A stretch of 64,000 nucleotides of DNA from Planctomycetaceae bacterium. Lineage in GTDB: Bacteria > Planctomycetota > Planctomycetia > Pirellulales > Pirellulaceae. The translations under genes and the position numbers were made by a program. The first letter of the stretch is position 1; each line of letters opens with the position of its first letter. The stretch lies in the NCBI GenBank assembly GCA_005778405.1, contig SXOA01000105.1:1-64000 (forward strand). The letters run 5' to 3'. The notes under the pieces are model-generated. The model saw only the letters and a list, made by a program, of their open reading frames with translations. It was not told where the DNA came from and did no database searches. Shown here piece by piece: positions 17,836 through 27,400 of this stretch.

Positions 17836-19323
17836 CTACATCTTGGCCGCACTGATGGCGCGGCGGACGACCTGGCGCATCATTTCGGCGGGGGCGTCCT
17901 CGCCGGTGAAGAGGCGGAACTGGTGAGCGGCCTGGCCGACGAACATTTCCACCCCGGTGATCACCTCGCATGCATTCTCGCGGGCCTGTTTGATCAGCAG
18001 CGTCTGTTCCGGATTGTAAATCGTGTCGAAGACCACCATGCCCGCTTTGAGATAAGTCTGGTCGAACGGCGATTCATCCAGGTTGGGGTGCATTCCGACC
18101 GGCGTGCAGTTGACGAGCAAATCAGGCCGGACTGTGTGCCGCAACGACCAGGCGCTGGAACGGACATGGAACTTGCTGGCCAGCTCGTCGGCCCGTTCGG
18201 CGGTGCGGCTGGCGATGACGACATCCGCGCCACGCCGCTGCAGTCCATAGACAATCGCCCGTGCGACGCCGCCAGCTCCCAGCACGAGCGCCGATTTACC
18301 CTTCAAGGCGGAACCCCCTTCTTCATTGCCGCCGAACGCCTTGTCGATGCTGGTCATGGCGGCTTTGTAATCGGTATTGAAGGCCCGCCGCTCGTTATCC
18401 ACCCAAACCACGGTGTTGGCGGCCCCAATCTGCTGGCTCGGCTCGTCGAACTTGTCTACCTGGTGCAGGATTTCCTCTTTGTGCGGAATGGTGATCGAAA
18501 GCCCCTTGATGCCCAGCTCCTTGCAGTCCGCCATGAACTGCGGCAGCTCTTCGCGCGGCACGCGAAACGGCACATAGACCCGGTTCATCTTCATTTGGCC
18601 AAAGGCGGCGTTGTGGATGAGCGGGCTGAGGCTGTGAGAGACGGGATCGGCAATCACGCCGAAAATTTCGGTATCGCGATTGATGGTGTCGTAGTGATAG
18701 ATCTCCTGCATCTGCTGAAAACTGAGTTGCCCCGGAGCCATCACCTTTTCGGCGTGGAAGGTGGCGTAGGTGAAAGGGGCTCCGAACTTGCTGGCCAGAA
18801 TGCGCGATGGAGTGCCGATTTCCCCCATGCAAATCGCGATCGTGGGAACTGGGCTGTACCGCATCATCCGCAGGGCCTTCAGGCAGTCGTGCGGGCTGTG
18901 GGCCATCGTGGCGACTTTCACCACGTCGGCATCCAGGGCGGCCATTTTGTGCTGCAGTGCTGGCAGATTCTCCGGCGTTTCCTGAAAGTTGTGATAACTG
19001 ACAATCCGTTTGGTCTTGCCGAACCGGGGGATCGAACTCGCGACGTCCTCTTCCAGGTCCACATACTCCACGCCGCTGGCAATTGCCTGTCGCAGCAGCA
19101 TCATGCGGTCCTCTTCGCTCTTGGTCCAACGGCCGCCGTCTTTCTGCCGCCGGCAAGTCACAATAACCGGACAGGGGCGCTCCGCCAGCAAGCGCTTGAG
19201 ATTCGGCGGCGTCATCAAGTAGTCGAGGCGCAGCTCGACGAGATGAGCCCCATGCGCAGCGAGGTGATGATGCTCGGCGATCATGTGACGATGGCGGCCG
19301 CGGCCTATGCTGACGCAAATCAT
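17836..19323 (-). CDS. aroDE: Bifunctional 3-dehydroquinate dehydratase (type I) / shikimate dehydrogenase
   Basis: The 495-residue fusion carries out two consecutive steps: dehydration of 3-dehydroquinate, then NADPH-dependent reduction to shikimate. Residues about 1-215 are type I AroD, with the Schiff-base lysine in DVVKVATMAHS and the catalytic His in IVSYHNFQE. Residues about 225-490 are AroE: GVIADPVSHSLSPLIHN, LSITIPHKEE (catalytic Lys), NTDYKAAM, the dinucleotide loop VLGAGGVARAIVYGL, and VNCTPVGM. Such fusions are known from plants, chlamydiae and planctomycetes. I start at ATG 19323; the open frame continues upstream for 95 codons but crosses a palindromic repeat. No clear ribosome site precedes this ATG. 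Confidence 0.93.
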   Translation of the reverse strand: MICVSIGRGRHRHMIAEHHHLAAHGAHLVELRLDYLMTPPNLKRLLAERPCPVIVTCRRQKDGGRWTKSEEDRMMLLRQAIASGVEYVDLEEDVASSIPRFGKTKRIVSYHNFQETPENLPALQHKMAALDADVVKVATMAHSPHDCLKALRMMRYSPVPTIAICMGEIGTPSRILASKFGAPFTYATFHAEKVMAPGQLSFQQMQEIYHYDTINRDTEIFGVIADPVSHSLSPLIHNAAFGQMKMNRVYVPFRVPREELPQFMADCKELGIKGLSITIPHKEEILHQVDKFDEPSQQIGAANTVVWVDNERRAFNTDYKAAMTSIDKAFGGNEEGGSALKGKSALVLGAGGVARAIVYGLQRRGADVVIASRTAERADELASKFHVRSSAWSLRHTVRPDLLVNCTPVGMHPNLDESPFDQTYLKAGMVVFDTIYNPEQTLLIKQARENACEVITGVEMFVGQAAHQFRLFTGEDAPAEMMRQVVRRAISAAKM

Positions 19324-19334
19324 ACGGCAAAGTC

Positions 19335-19366
19335 GGGTGGCACTCCCACTGCTTTGGGTGGGCGTG
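19335..19366. repeat. GGGTGGCAC...GTGGGCGTG palindromic repeat, copy A
   Basis: GGTGGCACTCCCACTG, a short spacer, and GGGTGGGCGTG form an imperfect hairpin 12 nt upstream of the aroDE start codon. It matches copy B at 62822-62853 over most of its length. Confidence 0.7.
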
Positions 19367-19438
19367 AATTCTTCAGCGGGACGAACAGTCCCTCTACTAC
19401 ATTGACCAAAGGGGGTGGGGGAATCAAGGGCGGTGACG

Positions 19439-21370
19439 TTAAGTACGCTTGAATCGCTTGTCCAGTTCTTCCCGCGTGAAGACCAATGCGGTCGGCCGAC
19501 CGTGGGGGCAGTGATGCGTGTCCTGATAATGGTGCCGCTGTTCGAGCAATGCTGTGATCTCTTCCGGAGCCAGGTAATCGCCCGCTTTGATGGCCGCTTT
19601 GCAGGCAATCATGTTGAGAAGCTCATTCAGCAGATCCCGTTTCTCCGGCATTTTACCTCCGGCCAAGAGGCCATCGACCACTTGCCGCAATAGCTCGGCG
19701 GGGTCGATATTGGCCAGCATCGCCGGATAGCTAGAGACGAGAATCGTGTCGCCGCCGAAGGGCTCGATGTCGATGCCGAGCTTGGCCAGCGTGTCTTTCG
19801 CTTCCAGTGCCGCCGCCGCTTCCGCCGGTGCGAGCGCGACCGGCTCAGGGACGAGCAATCGCTGGGCCTCCAGGCGTCCGGACAGAACTTTGGCCCGAAT
19901 CTGCTCATAGAGCACCCGCTCATGCAGAGCATGTTGGTCGATGACCACCATTCCCGCTTCGTTTTCCGTCACCAGATAGCGGTTGTGAATCTGAAAGCCG
20001 AGATGCGAGCGATTTGGAAAGCCGAGGATGGTGGCGGGAATTGAGCTCTCGCCATTTGCCGCCTTGACTTGATCGGACACGAGCGGTGCTTCTTCGCGAG
20101 CGCCGTTATACGCCTGCGGCCCCCCGACGGCTGACCAGGAACGGTCAATCCGGTTGAGGTGCAGCATCTGGTCCGCCGGCTTGTCAAAGCGGAGTTCCAA
20201 GGCGGCTTGCTCGTCGTCATCCGCCAGAGCAACGGCAGAGTTACCTGTCGGAGTGCTTCCCGAAAGTTGCCCCTTCGCCCATTGCACCAACTCCTGCTTC
20301 TGGATCACAGTGGCGGTCCCATCGTGCGCTGCGGCGGGATCCCCTTCTTCCGAAGCGGGAGCGCGAACTTTTGCCGTCAGGTCCGTCGCCAGGAATCGCT
20401 TGCGGAGCGATCCGAGCAGCAGCGAATAGACCCTGCCGCTGTCTTGAAAACGAACTTCCAACTTCGTGGGATGGACGTTCACATCGACCAGGTCCGGCGG
20501 CATTTCCAAACGCAAAAACGCCATCGGAAACCGCCCATGCAGCAGTAGGCCGCGATAGGCTTCCCCCAAAGCATGTTGCAGCGAGCGGTCCCGAATGTGC
20601 CGCCCGTTCAGAAACAGATACTGCATCCGGTTGTTCCCCCGCGAATATTGCGGGTCGACCGCAAAACCCGTCAGACGCACCCCCCCATCGGCATTGTCGA
20701 GCGGAATCAACGCCCCTTCAATCTCGCGGCCAAAGAAGGCGGCGATCCGCTCCCGCCAGGTGGCGACGGGGGGCAAGTCGAAGACCTGGCGGTCGTTGTG
20801 CCGCAGCGTGAAGTGAACCTGCGGATGGGCCAGGGCAATGCGGGTGAAGGCTTCGCTGGCATGGCCGATTTCGGTCTGCACCGCACGCATGAACTTCCGC
20901 CGGACCGGCGTATTGAAAAACAGATTGCGAACCTCAATCGTCGTCCCGGCCGGCGCACCGCAGGGCATCACCTCCGTCCGTTTCCCTCCATCCACTTCCA
21001 ACTCCGCGCCGCTCTCCGCTTCGCGAGTTCGGCTGCGCAGCCGCAGTTGGCTGACTTCGGCGATGCTGGCCAGCGCTTCGCCCCGAAATCCGAACGTCCC
21101 GACGCGAAACAGGTCGTCCGCGTCGGCAATCTTGCTGGTCGCGTGGCTGGAAATCGCCAGCACGAGCTGCTCCGCCGCGATCCCGCAGCCGTCGTCGGAG
21201 ATGCGGATCAAGTCCATTCCGCCGGCAGCCAAGGCGACATCGACGCGCGCTGCTCCGGCATCGACCGAATTCTCCAGCAGTTCCTTCACCACGCTCGCCG
21301 GCCGCTCAATCACCTCGCCGGCGTCGATCTTGTTGACAACGCTCGGCTGTAGTTGGCGGATGGTGGGCAT
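19439..21370 (-). CDS. mutL: DNA mismatch repair protein MutL
   Basis: The 643-residue GHKL ATPase acts after MutS in mismatch repair. N-terminal motifs: NKIDAGEVIERPASVVKELL, NSVDAGA, DDGCGI, ATSKI and GTFGFRGEALASIA. The C-terminal domain has DQHALHERVLYE (the DQHA..E....E endonuclease motif), ACKAAIKAGDYL and CPHGRPT, so this MutL should nick DNA itself, as expected for a lineage without MutH. The linker (about 340-440) is variable. The start is ATG 21370 (MPTIRQLQPS). A palindromic repeat lies directly upstream, between mutL and the ntrC-like gene. The gene ends 115 bp before aroDE. Confidence 0.94.
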   Translation of the reverse strand: MPTIRQLQPSVVNKIDAGEVIERPASVVKELLENSVDAGAARVDVALAAGGMDLIRISDDGCGIAAEQLVLAISSHATSKIADADDLFRVGTFGFRGEALASIAEVSQLRLRSRTREAESGAELEVDGGKRTEVMPCGAPAGTTIEVRNLFFNTPVRRKFMRAVQTEIGHASEAFTRIALAHPQVHFTLRHNDRQVFDLPPVATWRERIAAFFGREIEGALIPLDNADGGVRLTGFAVDPQYSRGNNRMQYLFLNGRHIRDRSLQHALGEAYRGLLLHGRFPMAFLRLEMPPDLVDVNVHPTKLEVRFQDSGRVYSLLLGSLRKRFLATDLTAKVRAPASEEGDPAAAHDGTATVIQKQELVQWAKGQLSGSTPTGNSAVALADDDEQAALELRFDKPADQMLHLNRIDRSWSAVGGPQAYNGAREEAPLVSDQVKAANGESSIPATILGFPNRSHLGFQIHNRYLVTENEAGMVVIDQHALHERVLYEQIRAKVLSGRLEAQRLLVPEPVALAPAEAAAALEAKDTLAKLGIDIEPFGGDTILVSSYPAMLANIDPAELLRQVVDGLLAGGKMPEKRDLLNELLNMIACKAAIKAGDYLAPEEITALLEQRHHYQDTHHCPHGRPTALVFTREELDKRFKRT

Positions 21371-21380
21371 CGTGAAATCG

Positions 21381-21462
21381 GAATGACGCAACTCGAATGG
21401 CGAATGACGAATTGAGAACTGATGTCTTTCATTCGATATTTGTCATTCGGACTTCGTCATTC
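21381..21462. repeat. Palindromic dispersed repeat, copy 2 (GTCATTCG family)
   Basis: Inverted arms at about 21381-21415 and 21426-21462. It is the same element as 2101-2182, in reverse orientation. It fills the 72-bp gap upstream of mutL and overlaps the last codons and stop of the NtrC-like gene, giving that protein its terminal residues MTKSE. Confidence 0.8.
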
Positions 21463-22873
21463 CCTCCTCCCCTTGGTACTTCTCCAGCTTCCGATACAGC
21501 GTCCTCGCTCCGATATTCAAAATCCGCGCCGCTTCCTCCCGATTGCCGCCGGTTAAAGTCAGCGTCTGCTCGATGGCCCATCGCTCGATGGCGTCCATGC
21601 TGCGGCCGACCAGTTCGACCGGGCCCCCCAGCGCGGTGGCACCGGTTTGGGATTCCTCCACTTCCGTCAACTCCGGGGGAAGGTCGTCGAGGTCGAGCAT
21701 GCCATCCACATCCAGCACCACCATCGTCTCCACCGCGTTTCGCAGTTGTCGCACGTTGCCTGGCCACTCATAAGAAAATAGCTTGCGGGTGACGGCTGGC
21801 GCAATTCCCTTGATCGCCTTGTGATGCCGTTTGGCAAACAGCCGCCGAAAGTGATCCGTCAGCGGCACAATGTCGTCCCGCCGCTCGCGCAGCGCCGGCA
21901 GATGGATCGTCACTACCTTGAGTCGATAGTACAAGTCATTCCGGAACTCGCCCGCTTTGACCGAATCTTCCAAGTTGCGATTGGTGGCGGAAACCAGGCG
22001 AATGTTGACCTTGATTTGCTTGTTGTCGCCGACCCGAGTGACCTGGTGGTCTTCCAGCACGCGGAGCAGCTTGATTTGCGTCTGCGTCGGCATGTCCCCA
22101 ATTTCGTCGAGAAACAAGGTCCCCCCACTGGCGTACTCGAAGGCCCCGATCCGATCGTTGGCGGCATCCGTGTAAGCCCCTTTGATGTGGCCGAACAACT
22201 CGCTCTCAACCAGGTTCTCCGCGATGGCGGCGCAGTTGAGAGCCACGATCCGCTTCCCCTTCCGCGGACTGTTCTGGTGGATGGCCTGGGCGATGAGTTC
22301 CTTGCCGGTCCCGTTCTCCCCCGTGATCAGCACTGAGACGTCCGTCGGGGCAATCCGCTTGAGCCGCTCGATGACCCCCTTCATTTTGTCGCTGGCGTAG
22401 ATGATCCCCTCAAAGCCAAACCGTTCATCGAGCCGCTGGTGCAGTTCGACGTTCTGTTGCTTGAGCCGAACGGCGTCGGCGGCCTTCTCGGCAATCGCCC
22501 GCAGACGGGTGGGGGTGATCGGCTTTTCCAGGAAGTTAAAGGCTCCCTGCTGCATCGCTTCCACCGCCTTGGGGACACTGGCATGGCCGGTGACCATGAT
22601 GACTTCCGCGTCGGGCAATGCCTGGCGGGCCCGCGACAGAACCTCCATGCCGTCCAGGTCGTTCATGACGAGATCCGTCACGACAATGTCGTAAGCGTCC
22701 TGTTCAATTCGGCGAGCGCCCTCCGGCCCGGACGTGGCCACGACGCACTGATAGCCCACTTTGACCAGGCTTTCCTCCATCGCCCGAGCCAGGGCCTCGT
22801 CGTTGTCGACAATCAATACCCGGATCGCGGGGCTGGCCGGCTCCGCCGCGTCGCTGGACAATTCTTCCTTCAT
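21443..22873 (-). CDS. NtrC-family sigma-54-dependent response regulator
   Basis: The 476-residue product has three domains. Receiver (about 16-130): phospho-acceptor Asp67 in VVTDLVMND, Lys117 in EKPI. AAA+ (about 155-385): Walker A GENGTGKE at 185-192 and LFLDEIGD at 253-260. Fis-type HTH (about 430-470): EEAARILNIGARTLYRKLE. It should activate sigma-54 promoters after phosphorylation. The sigma-54-contact loop normally reads GAFTGA; here it is GAYTDA (232-237), a notable change. The C-terminus runs into a palindromic repeat. No kinase is adjacent; an orphan histidine kinase lies at 52130. ATG 22873 has an AAGGAAAG ribosome site. Confidence 0.9.
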   Translation of the reverse strand: MKEELSSDAAEPASPAIRVLIVDNDEALARAMEESLVKVGYQCVVATSGPEGARRIEQDAYDIVVTDLVMNDLDGMEVLSRARQALPDAEVIMVTGHASVPKAVEAMQQGAFNFLEKPITPTRLRAIAEKAADAVRLKQQNVELHQRLDERFGFEGIIYASDKMKGVIERLKRIAPTDVSVLITGENGTGKELIAQAIHQNSPRKGKRIVALNCAAIAENLVESELFGHIKGAYTDAANDRIGAFEYASGGTLFLDEIGDMPTQTQIKLLRVLEDHQVTRVGDNKQIKVNIRLVSATNRNLEDSVKAGEFRNDLYYRLKVVTIHLPALRERRDDIVPLTDHFRRLFAKRHHKAIKGIAPAVTRKLFSYEWPGNVRQLRNAVETMVVLDVDGMLDLDDLPPELTEVEESQTGATALGGPVELVGRSMDAIERWAIEQTLTLTGGNREEAARILNIGARTLYRKLEKYQGEEGMTKSE

Positions 22874-22961
22874 GCCTCGCTTTCCTTATGATAGCGATGA
22901 TAGCGGAATGAGGGAAAACTGGGGAGCGGGGGAGAAGTCAGGATCGAGCGCTACGAAATGG

Positions 22962-24263
22962 CTACGGCCCCTGCCTCTTGTACTTCTCCTCGTACTTTTT
23001 CCAGAGCCGTTTGTGGCGGTCGGTGAGATCGACCTGGCGACCTTGGATGAAGGCGGCGGTGACCTGGGTGGGGGTTTCCAGGGGGTCGCCGGAGGTGACG
23101 ATCAGGGTTGCGTCCTTACCGGCTGCGAGGGAGCCGACGCGATCAGCCACGCCGAGAATCTCGGCCGGAGAGAGGGTGACGCTGCGGAGGGCTTCGCTCT
23201 CGGCCAGGCCGTAGGCCGCTGCGGTGGCGGCGTGGTAGGGGAGGTTGCGGACGTTGGAAGCCCCGAAGCGACCGGCGCTGGAGATGCAGAATTTGATGCC
23301 CGCCTCGTGGAGTCGGGCGGGGAGCGAGTAAGGAGCGTCGTAGTCATCCCCGCGGCGGCGCGGCACTCGGTAGACTCCCGCCACCACCACCGGAATGTTG
23401 TGCTTTTTGAGGAGCGAGGCACAACGGGGTGCGTCGTAGCCACCGTGCAAGATGACTTTCACCTTTTCCTGATCGGCGAAAGCGACCGCGGCCTGAATTG
23501 CAATCAATTCGTCCGCATGGATGACAACCGGCAGCTTTCCCGCCAACACCGGCTGCAGAGCTTCCCAGCGGGCGTCGAGCGGATAGTTCGGGTCCGCATT
23601 TCGGCTGGCGGCATAAGCCCTGGCATCAGCAAAAGTCTCGCGGAGTTTTGTCACCACTTCGTCCGGCTTCGTCGCCGACGCTTCCTCATCGTCAGAGTTT
23701 CGGCCGCGAGCGGCCCGTGGCCATTCCAGATGCATGGCCGCCTCCGGCAGCAGGGCCATCTCTTCCCAAGTCCAACCATCGAGCTGTATGACGGCGCTCT
23801 TACCGGAGATGAGACCGCCGTGTGGAGCAGTGAGGGCGAGGAGCACGCCGTTGCTGCGAGTGACGGGAATGATTTCGCTGTCGGGGTTGACCGCCACAAT
23901 CGCCTTGACGTTGGGATTGAACTGGCCGCTTTCCTGGACATCCACCGTCGCCCGGACGGAATTGATTTCAACCAAGCCGATGTCGGTCCAGGCATCGAAT
24001 AACGAAGGATAGACATGCTTGCCGTCCAGATCGATCTTCTCCGCCCCTTCGGGAATGGCGACCTCTTTGCCAAGGGCGACGATTTTTCCCTTGTCGAAGA
24101 GGATCGTTCCGCGGTCAATTACGTCGCCACTGACGGGATGGATGACCGCATTGGTCAGTGCAATCGGCTTCTCCTGCGGCTTGCCGGGGACTTCGGGATT
24201 GGCGAAGGCTGTCGTAGTTAGAAGGAGACAGACGATGGAGAAGAGTGAGGGAATATTTTTCAT
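22962..24263 (-). CDS. Exported amidohydrolase-fold protein, metal site degenerate
   Basis: The 433-residue product has a signal peptide (MKNIPSLFSIVCLLLTTTAF) and the composite-domain start of amidohydrolases (ALTNAVIHPVSGDVIDRGTI, IVALGKEVAIPEGAE). Where metal-dependent members have HXH after the first strand, it reads YPSLFDAWTD. Later histidines remain (VVIHADE, VILHGGYD), but the final metal Asp is not evident (CISSAGRFGASN). The C-terminal LGVADRVGSLAAGKDATLIV motif is typical of the family. It is probably periplasmic, perhaps non-catalytic or a partner of the two-domain protein encoded 175 bp upstream on the same strand. I chose ATG 24263 because it gives a good signal peptide. Confidence 0.75.
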   Translation of the reverse strand: MKNIPSLFSIVCLLLTTTAFANPEVPGKPQEKPIALTNAVIHPVSGDVIDRGTILFDKGKIVALGKEVAIPEGAEKIDLDGKHVYPSLFDAWTDIGLVEINSVRATVDVQESGQFNPNVKAIVAVNPDSEIIPVTRSNGVLLALTAPHGGLISGKSAVIQLDGWTWEEMALLPEAAMHLEWPRAARGRNSDDEEASATKPDEVVTKLRETFADARAYAASRNADPNYPLDARWEALQPVLAGKLPVVIHADELIAIQAAVAFADQEKVKVILHGGYDAPRCASLLKKHNIPVVVAGVYRVPRRRGDDYDAPYSLPARLHEAGIKFCISSAGRFGASNVRNLPYHAATAAAYGLAESEALRSVTLSPAEILGVADRVGSLAAGKDATLIVTSGDPLETPTQVTAAFIQGRQVDLTDRHKRLWKKYEEKYKRQGP

Positions 24264-24300
24264 GGGAATTGGAGTCATTGGGATGCAAGCGAGGGTTTTT

Positions 24301-24413
24301 GAACAGGAGGGAACGAAGGTAACGAAGGGGGAGAAAGGCGGCGGTGGTGGCACGATGTGCTTCAGCTTCATTTTCTTCTGCCCTTCTTCGTTCCCTTTGT
24401 TTCCTTCTGTTCC
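24301..24413. repeat. Inverted GAACGAAGG / CCTTCGTTCC repeat element
   Basis: Left arm GAACAGGAGGGAACGAAGG (from 24301) and right arm CTTCGTTCCCTTTGTTTCC (from 24386, running to GTTCC at 24413) face each other in the spacer between the two amidohydrolase genes. A related arm occurs inside the coding sequence at 25885-25913. Confidence 0.65.
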
Positions 24414-24438
24414 AATCTGTATTGATTTCGATTTGGCC

Positions 24439-27400
24439 TTAGTGATCGTGAATATGACCATGACAGAATTCATCGTGCCGCGGCCAGAGGTCGGATTCGT
24501 CATCGGTTTTGTCTTTGCCGTCGCCGGAGTCCTGGCCGGATTCGAGGACCTTTCGGATCAGGGCGGTTCGCATCTTGTCCCGCTCAGAGCGGCCGGCCTG
24601 GTCCTCGGTCCGGTCAAAGTATTTGCGACCGTCGATCCACGTCTGCTCGCAGCGGGAGAGGGTCGAGAGGGGGGAGCTGCTCCAGAGGACAAAGTCCGCC
24701 TGCTTACCGGGCTCCAGCGAGCCAACGTACTGCTCGATGCGAAGTTGTTTCGCCGGATTGAGCGTGACGAACTTGAAGGCCTCTTCTTCAGGAACGCCGC
24801 CGTACTTCACCGCCTTGGCGGCTTCGTGATTGAGGTGGCGGGCCAGCTCCTGATCGTCGGAGTTGAAGGAAACAACGACCCCTGCCTTATGCATCAGCGA
24901 GCCGTTGTAAGGGATGGAATCCCAGACTTCGAACTTGTAAGCCCACCAGTCGGAAAAGGAGGAGCCCATCGCACCATGCTTGGCCATCGCGTCGGCGACT
25001 TTGTACCCTTCCAAGATGTGCTGCAATGTGCCGATGCGGATTTTGTGGTCGTCGCAGACCCGGATCAGCGCCAGGATTTCATCCTGCCGATAGCTGTGGC
25101 AGTGGATCCACCGCTTGCCGGCGACGACTTCCGCCAGGGCGTCAAGCTCCAGGTCTCTCCGCGGCGGCAGGCCGGTGTGCTCGGCGGCCCACTTGTCCTG
25201 CCGCTTTTGGTAGTCCTTGGCGGCAGAGAAAGCGTCGCGCATGATCTGTTCCACCCCCATGCGGCTCTGCGGATAGCGGGTGGTGAACTTCTCCCCCCAG
25301 TTGCTTTGCTTGACGTTTTCGCCAAGGGCGAACTTGACGCCGGGCGGCGCTTCTTTAAACTTTAAATCTTCGCTCGGCAACCCCCACCGAAGCTTGATGA
25401 CCTGGTTCTGGCCGCCAATGGGATTCGCCGAGCCGTGCAGGATGTTGGCTGCCGTCACGCCGCCGGCGAGCTGGCGATAGATGGTGATGTCATTGGCGTC
25501 CACGAAGTCCCCGATGCGAACCTCCGCGGTGATGGCCTGCGTCCCTTCGTTGACGCCGCCGTCAGTCGCCATGTGCGAATGGCAATCAATGATCCCCGGA
25601 GTTAGATGCTTTCCCGTGGCATCAATAACGATGGCCCCCTCGGGAATCGCCACGTCCTTTCCGACCGCCGTGATTTTGCCCTCCTGAACAAGCAGCGTGG
25701 CTCCGATGATTTTGCCAGCCGGACCGCTGGTCCAGATGACCGCGTTCTTGATGGCAACTGCCTTCGGCTGTTCGGGCAGGGCAACTCGACCGAAATCGCC
25801 CAGCGGATAGTTCACTGGATAAAGCGATGGCGTCTCGGGTTTGGGTTCCTTTTTCTTCCCGCCGCTCTTTCCCTCCTCTGCCTTCCCTTCGTTTCCTTTG
25901 TTCCCTTCTGTTTCCTCTTCCTTCATCTCCCCAATCTTCAGCTCCTTCACCACCGACTTGTCTCCTTCCGGCTCTTCCTTCCTGTCTTCCTCTTCTGCGT
26001 CCTCCTTGTCCTTCGCTGTCGGCCCGGCGGTTTGGTCTGCCTTGGCGGCTTCCTGAACACCATCGGCCCAGAGGACACTGCCGAGCCAAGACCTCTTCCC
26101 TTCCGCCGGAAATGCAACCACCGCGCTCAAGCGCGCGATCCCTTCATGGCCGAAAGACTTGCCTTCAAATGTCAGGTGAAGCTGCGATTCGCGGAGGCTG
26201 ACCTTTGCCAGCTTGACTTCGTCATTCTTGTCAACGCCGTCTGCATCGCGGCGGATCGTCCCTTGCAGCGATTTAGCCGAAACTTTGAGCTGCACGATGG
26301 CTTTGGCGAAACGCCCGTCGGCTCCACCGAGTTCGACTCCCCAGGTTCCGCGGACATCGGTCTTGGGATCCGGCGCGTGTTCATAGCGGCGGCCATCGAC
26401 CCAGGTCTCCAGAATCTTGGTTTTCTTGGCGAATAGATCGCCGTCCGTTACTACGAGGTTGGCCGCTTTGCCGGGTGCAATGGAGCCGAGGCGAGTATCT
26501 GCACCGACGAGAGTGGCCGGTGTGATGGTCATCGCCTTGAGAGCGCCGTCCGCGGACAGTCCTCGCTCCACTGCCCGCCGCACGTTGGGCAGAAACGCAG
26601 CGGGTTCTTTCAAGCCATAAGTAGTGAGCGAGAATTTCACTCCTGCCTTTTCCAGCCGAGCGGGACTTTCAGCGGCGTGGTCCCAGTGCATCAATTCTTC
26701 CAGCGAAACATCGAGCGAGTCCTCCATGGTCCCCACTTTCGGAGGTCGAGGAAAGTTGACCGGCAGGATGATGGCCCGACCAGAGGCCTTCACCAGGTCC
26801 AGCCGCCGGTACTCCCGCCCACTGCCCCGGATGATGATGGAAAGACCGTGCTCGCGAGCAAAGCGGTCGGCTCGGTCGAAGAACTGTTCGTTGGCCGCGT
26901 CAACGATCACTGGCCGCTCACCGCCAAGATACGGCGCAAGAGCCGCCAAAGCGTCATTTCGCTCGGGCCGCGGCAGCGTGGAGTCGGCTCGATACGCCGA
27001 CCAGGCTTTGCCGTACCACTCGGCGTCATAGAACGTCTGCCGAGCGAGAGCGACAGCACCCATCGGCGAATTTGGATAATCATCCCGTTCCCGGCCGCGC
27101 GGCACGGTCAGGCGAACGTGTTGGGCAATGTCGCTTCGCAAAATGGCCCTGGGCGCATCAGCGGCACCCGTGCTGACGAGGGCGCTCGTTCCCTTAATGA
27201 TTCCCCCTTCAGGTGCGACCAAACGGGCGGTGATTCCCACGGCGCGGAGCTTTTTGTTCAACTCCTCGTCCACAACGTAATGCCGGGCGATGTCGAATTC
27301 CGGCGTGACGAGTTCATTCCAATGGGAGGCTCCTGAACGGCGGACCTGAGGTGGGACGCTCATTTCGGTGAAGGGATCGATAAAGCCGGCGCAGACCGTT

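Noticed and set aside
19016-19050. GGGGGATCGAACTCGCGACG resembles the T-arm of a tRNA
   Set aside because: It lies inside aroDE in a well-conserved coding region and there is no matching acceptor or anticodon stem.
19324-19608. N-terminal extension of aroDE
   Set aside because: It crosses the palindromic repeat and the end of mutL; the AroD domain begins at ATG 19323.
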